A DNA stretch of 64,000 nucleotides from Bifidobacterium pseudocatenulatum DSM 20438 = JCM 1200 = LMG 10505 (GCF_001025215.1 NZ_AP012330.1:1054001-1118000); one strand, 5' to 3'. Positions 18,760 to 30,450 are shown, counted from the stretch's first letter. Made by a program: numbers and translations. The notes: generated by a model not told the origin, from the sequence alone.

Positions 18760-19683
18760 TCAGTCGATCAGGTTGTATCCATGGTCGGCCACCACCGACT
18801 TGAGCTTCTCCAAATAGTTTTCCGCGGCCTTCGACAGCTTCGCACGCTCGTTCGTGATCCAGCCGACCAGCATGGTCTCATCGGTGTCAAGCGGCACGGT
18901 CACGATTTTCTCATTGTTGAGATCGCCGTTGTCGATGCCGGTGCACACGGTGTAGCCGTTCAGACCGATGATGAAGTTCAGAATCGTCGCACGGTCGGTC
19001 ACGTTGATCTGCTTGGGGGAGTATTCCGGCCAGACCGCCTCTTCGGCGAAGAAGAAGCTGCCCTCCTCGCCCTGCTCGTACTGGATGAACGGGAACGGCT
19101 TCAAGTCGTCCATCGTGACTTTCTTCTTGCCGGCCAGTGGATTGTTGCGTGAAATGAACACATGCAACGGAGCACGGAACAGTGGATGGAATTCCAAATG
19201 CTTTTCGCGCAACATCTTGCCAATCACGTCTTTGTTGAAATCGGACAGGTAGATGATGCCGATTTCGGAAAGCATGTTCGCCACTTGGTTGATGATGTCT
19301 TTGGTGCGCGTCTCACGAATGGTGAACTCGTATTCGTCGGATTTGATGGAGTTGATCATTTCCACGAACGCTTCGACGGCGAACATGTAATGCTGTGTGG
19401 ACACGGAGCACAGCTGCTTGCGTGGCTTCGCGTTCTTGTAACGTTCTTCGAGCAGCGACGCCTGATCGAGCACCTGGCGCGCGTAGGTGAGGAATTCCGC
19501 TCCGTCCACGGTCAAGGCGATGCCTTGCGACGAGCGGGTGAAGATCTCGATGCCAAGCTCGTTCTCGAGTTCCTTCACAGACGAGCTCAACGCGGGCTGT
19601 GACACGTACAGCTCGTGCGAGGCTTCGTTCATGGAACCGCATTCCACGATTTTCACAATATATTTCAGCTGAAGAAGAGTCAT
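18760..19683 (-). CDS. LysR-family transcriptional regulator (CysB/MetR-like)
   Basis: A 307-residue LysR regulator. The N-terminal winged HTH is typical (MTLLQLKYIVKIVECGSMNEASHELYVSQPALSSSVKELE, quoted here only by its core SMNEASHELYVSQPALSSSV), and residues ~90-295 form the effector-binding domain. The opening resembles the streptococcal and lactobacillar regulators of sulfur amino acid uptake and synthesis (MetR/CysR group), so control of the methionine genes in this window is plausible; this is inference. It is divergent from nothing nearby: a 330-nt non-coding gap follows its start, then thiC on the same strand. Confidence 0.85.
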   Translation of the reverse strand: MTLLQLKYIVKIVECGSMNEASHELYVSQPALSSSVKELENELGIEIFTRSSQGIALTVDGAEFLTYARQVLDQASLLEERYKNAKPRKQLCSVSTQHYMFAVEAFVEMINSIKSDEYEFTIRETRTKDIINQVANMLSEIGIIYLSDFNKDVIGKMLREKHLEFHPLFRAPLHVFISRNNPLAGKKKVTMDDLKPFPFIQYEQGEEGSFFFAEEAVWPEYSPKQINVTDRATILNFIIGLNGYTVCTGIDNGDLNNEKIVTVPLDTDETMLVGWITNERAKLSKAAENYLEKLKSVVADHGYNLID

Positions 19684-19946
19684 AAATTCAGGTTAGAGCC
19701 ATGTACTGACCGTGGGGGAGTGCTTATACCCTCTTGTCTGGATAGTGGACTGCCGATCGCGCAGATCAAGGACGTGAAAAAACCAATTGCAGCTTGACGA
19801 GGATCGCACACAGTTGGAAACCCCACAAACCGTGCTCGACAAAACCGGTCAGGTGTTCGCCCAATGGGAGCGGACCGGCTTGACGGGTCAGGCCTACAAG
19901 CAAAAGAGTTGTCCCTATCGGAGTGCTCCATATCGGCATAAGCGAC
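19684..19946. other. Non-coding gap upstream of the LysR gene
   Basis: No convincing gene. It should hold the LysR promoter on the minus strand; the 9-mer GTGCTTATA at 19720-19728, shared with the metE leader, is the only motif of note. A plus-strand open frame here runs into the antisense of thiC and is not supported. Confidence 0.5.
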
Positions 19947-19986
19947 AAAAAGGGATTGCCCGGCTTTCTACACACCAGACAATCCC
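19947..19986 (-). terminator. Terminator of the thiE-thiC gene
   Basis: On the minus strand a 12-bp stem with two G-U pairs (GGGATTGTCTGG with CCGGGCAATCCC) is followed by TTTTT, 28 nt after the stop codon. Confidence 0.75.
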
Positions 19987-20013
19987 GTTCGTCACAACCT
20001 ACTACAGTTCGGT

Positions 20014-22758
<2,745 letters not shown>

Positions 22759-22870
22759 TTACGATTGATGATTGCGCGATGCAGACTGTTTGGTCGACGC
22801 ATCTGCTGCGCAGACTTTTACGGATGCCAATTGACGCTGGCAATGCGTGTGCGCTACGACACTCATTCTT

Positions 22871-22953
22871 CGCTCCCTACGTTGGTGCTAACCAACAGGT
22901 TCAAAGGGTCAGGCATTCGCCTATCTCAGCTCCGTTGGGGAGCCCCCCTGCTT
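22871..22953 (-). promoter_or_regulatory. TPP riboswitch controlling thiE-thiC
   Basis: Read on the minus strand the region gives the conserved thi-box parts in order: GGGGGGCTCC, then CTGAGA, then ACCCTTTGAACCTG, then a GTTGGTTAGCACCAAC arm and CGTAGGGAG. These are the TPP aptamer P2-P5 signatures. The aptamer ends ~217 nt before the start codon; the expression platform must lie at 22654-22870, where I could not pick out a definite terminator or a sequestering stem. The other side of the gap, up to 23151, holds the promoter of this transcript and of the GNAT gene. Confidence 0.93.
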
Positions 22954-23151
22954 TACGTGTTGGCTATGAATCTACGCCCTGCACTGGACGTAACTTTCAT
23001 CGAAGCCCACAGGAGAGTTAGGCCAGCCGTCACTTTCGCATGTATCGCCTCCATCCGCGTCACGCCTCCGCCGCGCAACTCACAGCAAACTCTCCTTGCA
23101 GGCTAATCTATACTTCAGTTCAATGCATTGCGTGTGAAAGAGGTCGACTAC

Positions 23152-23697
23152 ATGTTGGAAACGGAACGGCTGACATTGAGGGCTTGGGCGGAAACAGATG
23201 CGGAAAGCTTGTACTCCTATGCGAAAGATCCGGATATCGGGCCTATCGCGGGCTGGCCCGCACACCGATCGAAAGAAGAAAGTCTCAATACGATTCGTCA
23301 TGTGCTCAATGGCAAGGAATGCTACGCGATTTGCGAGCGCGGCAGCAATAACCCCATTGGTTCGATTGAGTTAAAGCTTAATGGTCATACGGATATGACG
23401 GATCGTGATGATGAGTGTGAGTTGGGTTACTGGCTGGGCAAGCCTTTCTGGGGGAGGGGTTATATGCCGGAGGCAGCCAAGGAGGTTATCCGTCATGGTT
23501 TTGTTGATCTTGGTATGAGTGCGATTTGGTGCGGCTATTATGACGGCAATCTGAAGTCGAAGCGGGTGCAGGAGAAGGTTGGTTTTGTCTATCATCACAC
23601 GTGTGATGAGGTACCGGTGCCTCTTATGCACGAGGTGCGTGTCGGGCACGTGAATGTTCTTACCAAATCACGCTGGCAAAATTTAGCTGCCTGCTGA
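23152..23697 (+). CDS. GNAT-family N-acetyltransferase (RimJ/RimL-like)
   Basis: A 181-residue acetyltransferase. ETERLTLRAW at the N-terminus and ELGYWLGKPFWGRGYMPEAAKEV carry the RimL-type acetyl-CoA site (GRGYMPEA as motif A). The start ATG at 23152 follows AAAGAGG with 8 nt spacing; a TTG upstream in frame is less likely. The substrate is unknown: ribosomal-protein N-terminus, amino acid or drug are all possible. The gene is divergent from thiE-thiC. Confidence 0.82.
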   Translation: MLETERLTLRAWAETDAESLYSYAKDPDIGPIAGWPAHRSKEESLNTIRHVLNGKECYAICERGSNNPIGSIELKLNGHTDMTDRDDECELGYWLGKPFWGRGYMPEAAKEVIRHGFVDLGMSAIWCGYYDGNLKSKRVQEKVGFVYHHTCDEVPVPLMHEVRVGHVNVLTKSRWQNLAAC

Positions 23698-23728
23698 TTG
23701 TGCTAGAAGCTAACCTAGAATGCTTTGG

Positions 23729-23771
23729 AAGGGTCTTGGTGGGCTTCGAACGGATGCTGGTCAAGACCCTT
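23729..23771. terminator. Possible shared terminator hairpin
   Basis: A 10-bp perfect inverted repeat (AAGGGTCTTG and CAAGACCCTT) with a 23-nt loop lies between the convergent GNAT and arsC-like genes and touches the stop codon of the latter. T-runs are weak. Confidence 0.45.
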
Positions 23772-24145
23772 TAGAGCTTCATGATGTTTTCCTCGATGCG
23801 ACGGATGACGTCAATGAAAGCTTCATCGTTGTGCCCGGTTGGATCTGGCAGATTCCAATTATCGTCGAAAGCCTTGCCGATATAGGGACATCCCACGTCG
23901 CAGCCCATGGAGATCGCGGTGTCAGGTTTTGGAATATCCGAAATCAGCTTGGAGTATTGCGTTTTCTCCATGTCGATGCCGTAAAGCTCTTTCATGAGTC
24001 GTACGGCATCCTGATTGATCTGCGGCTTGGTTTCCACACCTGCGGAATAAAAATCACAATCGGTTCCGCGTAGATGCTTTCCCAACGCTTCGGCAATCTG
24101 GCTGCGGCATGAATTATGCATGCAAATAAAAGCCACTTTTCTCAT
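23771..24145 (-). CDS. arsC: Arsenate reductase, thioredoxin-linked LMW phosphatase fold
   Basis: A 124-residue protein of the low-molecular-weight tyrosine phosphatase/ArsC family. The phosphate loop is CMHNSCRS (CX5R) near the N-terminus, and the general acid is in LPDPTG. A second Cys pair in MGCDVGCP matches the resolving cysteines of thioredoxin-coupled arsenate reductases. The ATG at 24145 is preceded by GGGAAAG; further upstream codons would add an unrelated tail. No arsR, arsB or acr3 adjoins it, so a role in arsenate resistance is by homology only, and a phosphatase role is possible. Confidence 0.8.
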   Translation of the reverse strand: MRKVAFICMHNSCRSQIAEALGKHLRGTDCDFYSAGVETKPQINQDAVRLMKELYGIDMEKTQYSKLISDIPKPDTAISMGCDVGCPYIGKAFDDNWNLPDPTGHNDEAFIDVIRRIEENIMKL

Positions 24146-24237
24146 AGCTTTCCCTGTCTGCGATGTTATGATTTCACGATTGCTGTCCCGTATTATACGT
24201 TTCGCCCAATGCTCCGCGTTCACATCATCGAATAACA

Positions 24238-24283
24238 CAATGCCCGGTACGACCATGTCATAAGCTGGTCGTACCGGGCATTG
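24238..24283 (-). terminator. Terminator of the MetE-like gene
   Basis: A perfect 18-bp stem (CAATGCCCGGTACGACCA and its complement) with a 10-nt loop lies directly after the stop codon of the minus-strand gene. The tail on that strand is TGTTATT. Confidence 0.75.
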
Positions 24284-24290
24284 GCTTGGA

Positions 24291-25412
24291 TTATTCGCCC
24301 CAGACTTCTTCGGCGATGGACCTTACGAGTGCGATCTTGGCCCACTGCTGCTCCTCAGTGAGCTTGTTGCCTTCCTCAGTGGAGGCAAAACCGCACTGGG
24401 TGGACAGGCACAAGCGGTCGAGCGGCACATACTGGGCCGCTTCGGAGATGCGAGCCTTAATCACTTCCGGATCTTCAAGTTCCGGTCTCTTGGAGGTGAC
24501 GAGGCCAAGCACAACCTGTTTATCGCCGGAAACCTCAGCCAGTGGCGCGAAGTCACCGGAACGGTCGTCGTCGAACTCCAGATAGTAGGCGTCCACGTTC
24601 TCTTCGCCGAACAGCTTGGCTGCGACCGGAGCATAACCGCCGGACGACAGCCACGTGGAATGGAAATTACCACGGCAGATATGGGTGTTGATCACCAAAT
24701 CATCAGGCTGGTCTGCGATCACTGCGTTGATCACGTCAAGATTCTCCTGCTGCAGGCGGGCCGCATCCTCATCGCTCCAGCCGAGACGCTCACGCACGCT
24801 CTTGTCGCACAGGCGAGTCCAAGTGCAGTCATCGAACTGCACGTTACGGCAGCCGGCGGCATACAGGTCGGCAATGACCTGACGGTATGCGGCCACGATA
24901 TCCGCGGTCAGCTCGTCGTCATCTTTGTAGAACTCGTCGTACGGGTAGGCGTTCTTGTTGCCGGTAAGCACGAAACGGGTCTGCGCTGGGGAAGGCATGG
25001 TCTGGCGAGCAACGGTATTGTCATCTTCAAACTGCCTGACGAACTTGAAATGCTCCACGAACGGATGATCGTGTCCGTCGAGCTTGCCGGTCACCGTGGC
25101 AGTGTCGGCGGGAGTGACCTCGTCATGGAAGGCAACGCGATGGGCGGCTGCGACATGGTCCACGCCGTTGAAGCCCCACATGAAATCGAAATGCCACCAG
25201 CCGCGACGGAATTCACCATCGGTGATGACATGCAGGCCGGCGGCCTTCTGCTTGGCAACCAGATCAGTGATCAGCCTGTCTTCGACAGCTTTCAATTCAG
25301 CGGCATCAATAATACCTGCAGCATAATCTGCACGAGCCTGCTTGAGTTCGTCCGGACGCAGATAAGAACCGACCACATCGGCGCGGAACGGCGCATTCTT
25401 GGAATATGTCAT
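24291..25412 (-). CDS. MetE-like methyltransferase (YxjG/YxjH type)
   Basis: A 373-residue protein equal to the C-terminal, zinc-binding half of MetE. Features are FRADVVGSYLRP at the start, ITDGEFRRGWW, the zinc-site residues in INTHICRGNFH (His and Cys), YLEFDDDRSGDF, and the C-terminal Cys in STQCGFAS. Stand-alone versions are thought to act in methionine recycling or salvage, with an uncertain methyl donor. The ATG at 25412 follows GGAGAATC. The full-length MetE is 17 kb away, so the genome has two MetE-type proteins. Confidence 0.85.
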   Translation of the reverse strand: MTYSKNAPFRADVVGSYLRPDELKQARADYAAGIIDAAELKAVEDRLITDLVAKQKAAGLHVITDGEFRRGWWHFDFMWGFNGVDHVAAAHRVAFHDEVTPADTATVTGKLDGHDHPFVEHFKFVRQFEDDNTVARQTMPSPAQTRFVLTGNKNAYPYDEFYKDDDELTADIVAAYRQVIADLYAAGCRNVQFDDCTWTRLCDKSVRERLGWSDEDAARLQQENLDVINAVIADQPDDLVINTHICRGNFHSTWLSSGGYAPVAAKLFGEENVDAYYLEFDDDRSGDFAPLAEVSGDKQVVLGLVTSKRPELEDPEVIKARISEAAQYVPLDRLCLSTQCGFASTEEGNKLTEEQQWAKIALVRSIAEEVWGE

Positions 25413-25676
25413 GATTCTCCTTCGACTATTGACTTGCAATTAACAATCACAACGACAAAACCAACAATATGCTATCCCACCACCCACAAACACGACGTAT
25501 TCCATCCGCCTGGTTGACAACGTACTTCCGTCCATCCGCAGAGTTTTCAATGCTGGAATAAATGGGGGTAAATGACACTGCATGGCGTTCCGATATTGGC
25601 AGACGCGCGGCCGATGATTGTGCAAAGAATCGCGAAAGGCATGCGGAATCACGACATGAGTGGCGTTGTGTTCGTA
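25413..25676. other. Divergent promoter region, no gene seen
   Basis: The 300-nt gap between the divergent MetE-like and acetyltransferase genes is relatively AT-rich on its left side. Apart from promoters I see no gene, repeat or riboswitch. Confidence 0.5.
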
Positions 25677-25682
25677 TATAAT
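25677..25682 (+). promoter_or_regulatory. -10 element of the acetyltransferase gene
   Basis: A consensus TATAAT lies 34 nt before the ATG; the -35 is weak. Confidence 0.5.
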
Positions 25683-25716
25683 CGCAACGGACATGAACGA
25701 CTGCAAGGAGGCTGCC

Positions 25717-26346
25717 ATGACTGTGCCGCAACGAGTGCTTGACACCATGAATTCCGGACTGATCTACACCTGCGATGACGAAGAGATGATCAAAGCACAG
25801 AAGGAACAGATGGAACTGCTATACGACTTCAATGCAACCCGCCCCAGTCAAATGACGCAACGCAACGAAATCGCACGCCAACTGCTTGGCGAATTCGGCG
25901 AGGACGCTTATATCGAACCGCCGTTACATGCCAATTGGGGATGCAACACGTATTTCAGTGCGCACGCTTACGCCAATTTCAACCTTACGTTAGTTGATGA
26001 TGGTGAAGTGCATATCGGCGAACATACCATGATCGGCCCGAACTGCACTATCATTACCACCGGCCATCCGATTCGTCCTGACCTGCGCGAGAAGGTCACA
26101 CAGTATTCTCTGCCGGTCACCATCGGCCGTAATGTGTGGTTGGGCGCCAACGTTACCGTGCTTCCCGGCGTCACCATTGGCGACAATTCGGTGATTGGCG
26201 CATGCTCGCTGGTTACCAAAGATATTCCCGCCAATATGGTCGCATTCGGACAGCCATGCAAGGTGTATCGCGAAATCGGCGAACATGATGACGTCTACTA
26301 TTGGCGTGACCGCATGATCAACCCACCCTATGACCAGAAGCAGTAA
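25717..26346 (+). CDS. Sugar O-acetyltransferase (maltose/galactoside type)
   Basis: A 209-residue left-handed beta-helix acetyltransferase of the Maa/LacA family, acetylating a sugar hydroxyl with acetyl-CoA. The N-terminal Maa cap (residues ~10-60, GLIYTCDDEEMIKAQ) is followed by hexapeptide repeats (VHIGEHTMIGPNC, VTIGRNVWLGANV, VTIGDNSVIGACS) with the catalytic His in ITTGHPI. The ATG at 25717 has AAGGAG 6 nt upstream. It is monocistronic; the natural acceptor is unknown. Confidence 0.88.
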   Translation: MTVPQRVLDTMNSGLIYTCDDEEMIKAQKEQMELLYDFNATRPSQMTQRNEIARQLLGEFGEDAYIEPPLHANWGCNTYFSAHAYANFNLTLVDDGEVHIGEHTMIGPNCTIITTGHPIRPDLREKVTQYSLPVTIGRNVWLGANVTVLPGVTIGDNSVIGACSLVTKDIPANMVAFGQPCKVYREIGEHDDVYYWRDRMINPPYDQKQ

Positions 26347-26451
26347 AACAAATCACTATCGACCAACCGTTCAAACAGGTCGAATCATCGTGGACTAGTC
26401 GTTATGACAGATCCACGATCCCATAATTTGCGACTGTCAAGCGAAATACCG

Positions 26452-26493
26452 GGCGCACCATTGCTCCACCACACGGGCAAGGTGCGCCTTCTT
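26452..26493 (+). terminator. Terminator-like hairpin
   Basis: GGCGCACC and GGTGCGCC (8 bp, extended by ATTG/CAA) enclose a ~21-nt loop and are followed by TTCTTT. It lies between the acetyltransferase gene and the sdpR-like operator; nothing else is seen in this 290-nt gap. Confidence 0.5.
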
Positions 26494-26578
26494 TGAAAAC
26501 TCAGTCCTGGTTGCTCCAATCAATCATGCTTCCCACCATAACGTGCGAAACGTAACGCACGCATGTCCGCGGTAGATG

Positions 26579-26596
26579 TTTAGATAATTATCTAAA
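26579..26596 (+). promoter_or_regulatory. Perfect palindromic operator of the sdpR-like gene
   Basis: TTTAGATAATTATCTAAA is an 18-bp perfect palindrome 40 nt before the ATG of an ArsR-family regulator, in the position expected for an autorepressor site. It stands out as AT-rich in a GC-rich context. Confidence 0.7.
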
Positions 26597-26636
26597 TAAG
26601 AAAATGTGTGAACATTGCGAAGCGAAGGAGGAATGT

Positions 26637-26939
26637 ATGGCAGGGGAGGGATTCAAAGCGCTCTCCGATCCCACGCGACGGCGCATTTTGGAATTGCTGC
26701 GCGAACGTGACATGACGGCTGGTGAACTTGCGGAACAATTCAACATGAGCAAACCGTCGATCAGCCACCATCTGACCACGTTGAAAACCGCGGGACTGGT
26801 AACCGACGAACGGCACGGGCAGAACATCATCTACAGTCTCAACACCACGGTGATGCAGGATCTGATCGGATGGTTCATGGGATTCATGGACGGCGATGGA
26901 AACGTCAATCAAGCGAATGATCAAACAGACAATAAATAA
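26637..26939 (+). CDS. ArsR-family repressor, SdpR-like
   Basis: A 100-residue winged-HTH protein. FKALSDPTRRRILELL and the recognition region AGELAEQFNMSKPSISHHL are typical of ArsR/SdpR. No metal-binding Cys are present if translation starts at the ATG at 26637, which has AAGGAGG 5 nt upstream. An earlier ATG at 26604 would add 11 residues with three Cys (CEHCEAKEEC) but has no ribosome site. The gene directly precedes a membrane protein of the SdpI family, as in the Bacillus sdpRI immunity operon. Confidence 0.87.
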   Translation: MAGEGFKALSDPTRRRILELLRERDMTAGELAEQFNMSKPSISHHLTTLKTAGLVTDERHGQNIIYSLNTTVMQDLIGWFMGFMDGDGNVNQANDQTDNK

Positions 26940-26950
26940 AGGAGGGTCTT

Positions 26951-27721
26951 ATGCGCGGGAACAACTTGAACGATTTAAAAAACAACATCAACAATGCCGA
27001 AGACAAGAACAAGACTGATTCGGGGGAGAAGATCGCTCCGATCGGACGCAATCTGTGCATTGCGCTTGTTGCACTGTGTGTAGTCAACATCATCGCACAT
27101 CTTGCCTGCTATAGTCGGCTTCCCGAAAACGTGCCGATTCATTGGGGTGCCGATGGTTCGGTCAATGGTTATGGCCCGCGTGCCGTAACGTTGATTCTTG
27201 ATGTATTGCCGTTGCTGTGCTTGGGACTTTTCCTCGTCATCCCGAAGATGGACCCCAAGGGAGAAAACTACATGAAGGCCAGCGGACTGTATCGTGGATT
27301 CGTCATCGCGTTCACACTCATCATGTGCGGTGTCACATGGTTCACTGAAGCCACCGCATTCGGTGTAATCCCAGCTACCGGCGGTCCCGTTGGGCTTATT
27401 GTTAGCGTGGTATTGGGCGCGCTGTTCGTCGGCTTAGGCAATTACCTTCCGCGCATGCGCCAGAATTACACTTTCGGCATCAGAACGCCTTGGGCTCTGG
27501 TCGACGAGAACAATTGGAAGCGTACGCAGCGTGTGGGTGGCATCTCTTTCATGGTGTTGGGAGTGCTGTTGATTGTGGCGGGTGTTGTCAGCTCTGTTGT
27601 GCCTGTGGGCGACATGCTCATGGTCGCAATTATTGTGACGATAGCGGTTGGTGCAGCGCTCGTTCCTTATGTATACAGCTACCTGTTGTTCCGCCGCAGT
27701 CGCGGTTCGCGGCAAAACTGA
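26951..27721 (+). CDS. SdpI-family membrane protein
   Basis: A 256-residue integral membrane protein. A polar N-terminus (~35 residues) is followed by about six hydrophobic segments. LPENVPIHWGADGSVNGYG is the DUF1648 signature, and PRMRQNYTFGIRTPWAL is the hallmark SdpI motif. In Bacillus, SdpI protects the membrane from the SdpC toxin and sequesters SdpR. AAAGGAGG precedes the ATG, 11 nt after the regulator. No sdpABC toxin genes are in the window, so this may be an orphan immunity or envelope-stress module. Confidence 0.87.
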   Translation: MRGNNLNDLKNNINNAEDKNKTDSGEKIAPIGRNLCIALVALCVVNIIAHLACYSRLPENVPIHWGADGSVNGYGPRAVTLILDVLPLLCLGLFLVIPKMDPKGENYMKASGLYRGFVIAFTLIMCGVTWFTEATAFGVIPATGGPVGLIVSVVLGALFVGLGNYLPRMRQNYTFGIRTPWALVDENNWKRTQRVGGISFMVLGVLLIVAGVVSSVVPVGDMLMVAIIVTIAVGAALVPYVYSYLLFRRSRGSRQN

Positions 27722-27883
27722 AGTAACGTCATAGCGACGCTAGATACCGTCGCCTTGACACAGAACACAAATCAACGTTGACAAACGCCGTTGGCAATCT
27801 GGGAAAGTTTAATGAACGGACTCAGGAGAACCAATTGCAAACAGTGAAGGAATCGAATCTGAATTTCTTCAGTCCAACAATCG

Positions 27884-27918
27884 GGGTGCGGTTCACATGC
27901 GTGCGATCCGCACCCTTT
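27884..27918. terminator. Terminator between convergent genes
   Basis: GGGTGCGG and CCGCACCC (8 bp) enclose a 16-nt loop and are followed by TTTGTT on the plus strand; it can serve the sdpI-like gene and possibly the minus-strand HAD gene. Confidence 0.5.
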
Positions 27919-27946
27919 GTTAATTCAAGTGTTCGTTTTGAAAAAG

Positions 27947-28582
27947 TCAGAAATCCATGCCCAAAGATTTCAGATCGCGGCGAGCCTGACCGGCGTTAGT
28001 GAAGCGGAACGCGTGCATGCCCACGGCCTGTGCGCCAGTGACGTTCTTCGCGGTGTCGTCGAAGAACACGCTGGATTCCGGCCTGAGATTGAAACGGCTC
28101 AGCGCCAGTTCGTAGATGTCGGCATTCGGCTTGTGCATCTTCTCTACGCCGGACACCACCGTGCCCTGCAGCAGCTCGCCGAGCTGCGGGAAACGTTCGA
28201 ATGCGAAATGGAACGTCTCATGCGACCAATTCGTCAACCCCCACACGCCGTAGCCTGCAGCCTTCAAATCACGAAGCAGCTGTTCCATATCCGGAATCAT
28301 GCGGGGAAGCGCATCGCCGTAACGTTCGATGTAATCGCGGAAAATCTCGGCGATCTCTTCGCCCTGTTCACGTACCACGTCGGGATAAATGGCTTCGAAA
28401 TCCTCGCCATGGTCCATGCGATCCTCATAATCGTAGAAGCCGCACGGATCATTATCCGCGCAAATACGGTCTACAACCACTTGGGGGTACCTGCCTTCAA
28501 GGCATGCGCGCGTCTGCCAGTCGATAAGCACGCCGCAAAAATCAAAGACCACATCGGTGACGTTGGCACTGGGGGAGGTCAT
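27947..28582 (-). CDS. HAD-superfamily phosphatase
   Basis: A 211-residue HAD hydrolase. Motif I is VVFDFCGVLIDW, motif II is LTNWS, motif III has the Lys in KPNADIYELAL, and motif IV is FFDDTAKN. The second Asp of DxD is replaced (DFC), as in the YihX group where Gly or Asn is common; such enzymes act on sugar phosphates. AGGAAGG precedes the ATG at 28582; the longer upstream frame is rich in Arg and His and is antisense to Nnr. The substrate is not known. Confidence 0.83.
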   Translation of the reverse strand: MTSPSANVTDVVFDFCGVLIDWQTRACLEGRYPQVVVDRICADNDPCGFYDYEDRMDHGEDFEAIYPDVVREQGEEIAEIFRDYIERYGDALPRMIPDMEQLLRDLKAAGYGVWGLTNWSHETFHFAFERFPQLGELLQGTVVSGVEKMHKPNADIYELALSRFNLRPESSVFFDDTAKNVTGAQAVGMHAFRFTNAGQARRDLKSLGMDF

Positions 28583-28674
28583 GAAAATCCTTCCTGCAAA
28601 ATACGGATTGGCAACGCTAGTGTAGCGCAAAGCCACCGATGTTGGGGCTGGTGTTCGGTAAATTTGTTTTGCAA

Positions 28675-30450
28675 TTAAAGTAATTGCAAAAATGCCGGCT
28701 GAATGCCGCCGATAATATCGCTCGCGATGATCGGATGGCCGATTTCCCCGAAATGCTGCTTTTTGGAATGCCCATAGATCTGCGGACGATGCCATCCACG
28801 CTGTTCGGATCGCGATGCGATCGCGCCCGCAAGACCATGTATGTAGGCTCCGGCCGCCACGACTTCGGGAACTAATGCCGGATCCTCGGCAAGCATGTCG
28901 TCCTGTTGCGCGAGCAGGGCGCCCAACATGCCGGCAAGCACATCGCCCGATCCTGCGGTGGACATCCACGCCGGCGCGCGTCCGGAAAGAATCACCCGCT
29001 CGTTGCCTTCGCCGTCCGTGCCGACCACCATGGTCACCGCGCCCTTCAACAATACGGTCGCGCCGGTCAGCTCATGGACCCTGCGGGCGCAGGCGAGCGG
29101 CTGCGAGCGCACTTTGTCGACGCTGGCTTCGTTTCCGTCTAGCCGAGTCAACATGCGGGCCAGCTCCCCGACGTGCGGGGTGACAACCACTTGAGCCGGC
29201 ACTTTGCCTGGCAGCAGGTCCAAAGCTCCGGCGTCTACCACGATCGGCGGCATGCCCAGGGCGCTTTCATTCCTGGCGTCGTCATTGGAGCCGGTTTTTT
29301 CCTGCAGTGCGTAATGCTTCAACAACGCGGTTATGGTTTCGCGTTGAATGTCGGTGTCGGCGGCTTCGTCGCCACCCGTGGGAACGCCGGAACCAACCAC
29401 CCATGATTGGACGCGGCCCTTGCCGATCACCGCCTCGGGCAACGAGGAAAGCACCATGTCCTGCGCTCGTTGCGGGCCGAGATAGCGCACCATGCCAGTG
29501 TTGGCGCGCGCCGCCGCCGTGGCCGACAATACGGCTGCACCGGGGTAACGGGCGGAGCCGGTCACCAAGCCGACCACTCCACGCGAATACTTGCCGTCCG
29601 AAAGTTGCGGAAGGCGAATCGAATCCGTTACGAAATCGCCGTCCGTCATTTCGGCCGCGGGGACGCAATCATCAATGTCGAAACCGAAATCGACCAAAGT
29701 GAGGCGGCCGCATGCGTATGAGGCGGGTGGCACCATCGCGCACGGCTTCATCGCGCCGAATGTTACCGTAACATCAGCAGGAATGTACGGTCCTGGAAGC
29801 GAACCGTCATTTACGCCAACGCCGGACGGCGTGTCGATCGCCACGACGAGCGGCAGGGCGGAGGAAGGCTCGTTGTTCGGCAGGGCGGGCCTGTCGGGAA
29901 GTTCGCCATCGAATCCCAAGGAGGAAGCGATGGCGCCTGCGATGCCACGCAATGCGCCGCTTACGCCGATTCCGGTCATCGCGTCGATGATCACATGGGA
30001 GCCCTGAACGTATTCAACGGCGGCCTGCAGTCGTTCTCCGGCCTCTCCCGCGGAAAAACCCGTGGTGCATCCTGGGATTTCGGCGGCGGGATCAAGTACG
30101 AGAACACGGCCTCCGGCATGCACGAACGCGCCGAACGCCTCCTCGTGCAGGGAACGTCCCACGGCGATCGCGGTGACATGCGCGCCTTCGTTCGCCAGTT
30201 CCGCGCCGGCGTATAGACCGTCGCCGCCATTATCTCCCGCCCCTACAAGGAGGGCTACCCGCGCGTCCTCGACGGCGAGGTCCTCATCATCGAGCAGTGT
30301 CATGGTCACATGGGCCGCAGCCGAGGCGGCCATGCGCATCAGCGGCACGCCGTCGTCAAGCAGCGGACGTTCCATCTCGCGCACGGTATCGGAATCGTAA
30401 GCGCTGTACAGCAGTGTTTGCAAACGGTCGGCGTCGTCGGCGATGTCCAT
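28675..30450 (-). CDS. nnr: Bifunctional NAD(P)H-hydrate repair enzyme Nnr
   Basis: A 591-residue fusion that repairs hydrated NAD(P)H. The N-terminal epimerase domain (residues ~20-260) has GAGDNGGDGLYAGAELA and VVAIDTPSGV. The C-terminal ADP-dependent dehydratase has YSRGVVGLVTGSARYPGAA, VVTPHVGELARML and the nucleotide-binding STAGSGDVLAGMLGALLA. The ATG at 30450 follows GAGGAAGGGAA. It is longer than E. coli YjeF (515), mainly by insertions in the epimerase half and before the ATP site. It is the first gene of a possible two-gene unit with the HAD phosphatase (92-nt gap). Confidence 0.93.
   Translation of the reverse strand: MDIADDADRLQTLLYSAYDSDTVREMERPLLDDGVPLMRMAASAAAHVTMTLLDDEDLAVEDARVALLVGAGDNGGDGLYAGAELANEGAHVTAIAVGRSLHEEAFGAFVHAGGRVLVLDPAAEIPGCTTGFSAGEAGERLQAAVEYVQGSHVIIDAMTGIGVSGALRGIAGAIASSLGFDGELPDRPALPNNEPSSALPLVVAIDTPSGVGVNDGSLPGPYIPADVTVTFGAMKPCAMVPPASYACGRLTLVDFGFDIDDCVPAAEMTDGDFVTDSIRLPQLSDGKYSRGVVGLVTGSARYPGAAVLSATAAARANTGMVRYLGPQRAQDMVLSSLPEAVIGKGRVQSWVVGSGVPTGGDEAADTDIQRETITALLKHYALQEKTGSNDDARNESALGMPPIVVDAGALDLLPGKVPAQVVVTPHVGELARMLTRLDGNEASVDKVRSQPLACARRVHELTGATVLLKGAVTMVVGTDGEGNERVILSGRAPAWMSTAGSGDVLAGMLGALLAQQDDMLAEDPALVPEVVAAGAYIHGLAGAIASRSEQRGWHRPQIYGHSKKQHFGEIGHPIIASDIIGGIQPAFLQLL

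Noticed and set aside
25440..25748. Short minus-strand frames before the acetyltransferase gene
   Set aside because: They lie in a divergent promoter region, lack ribosome sites and have no family.
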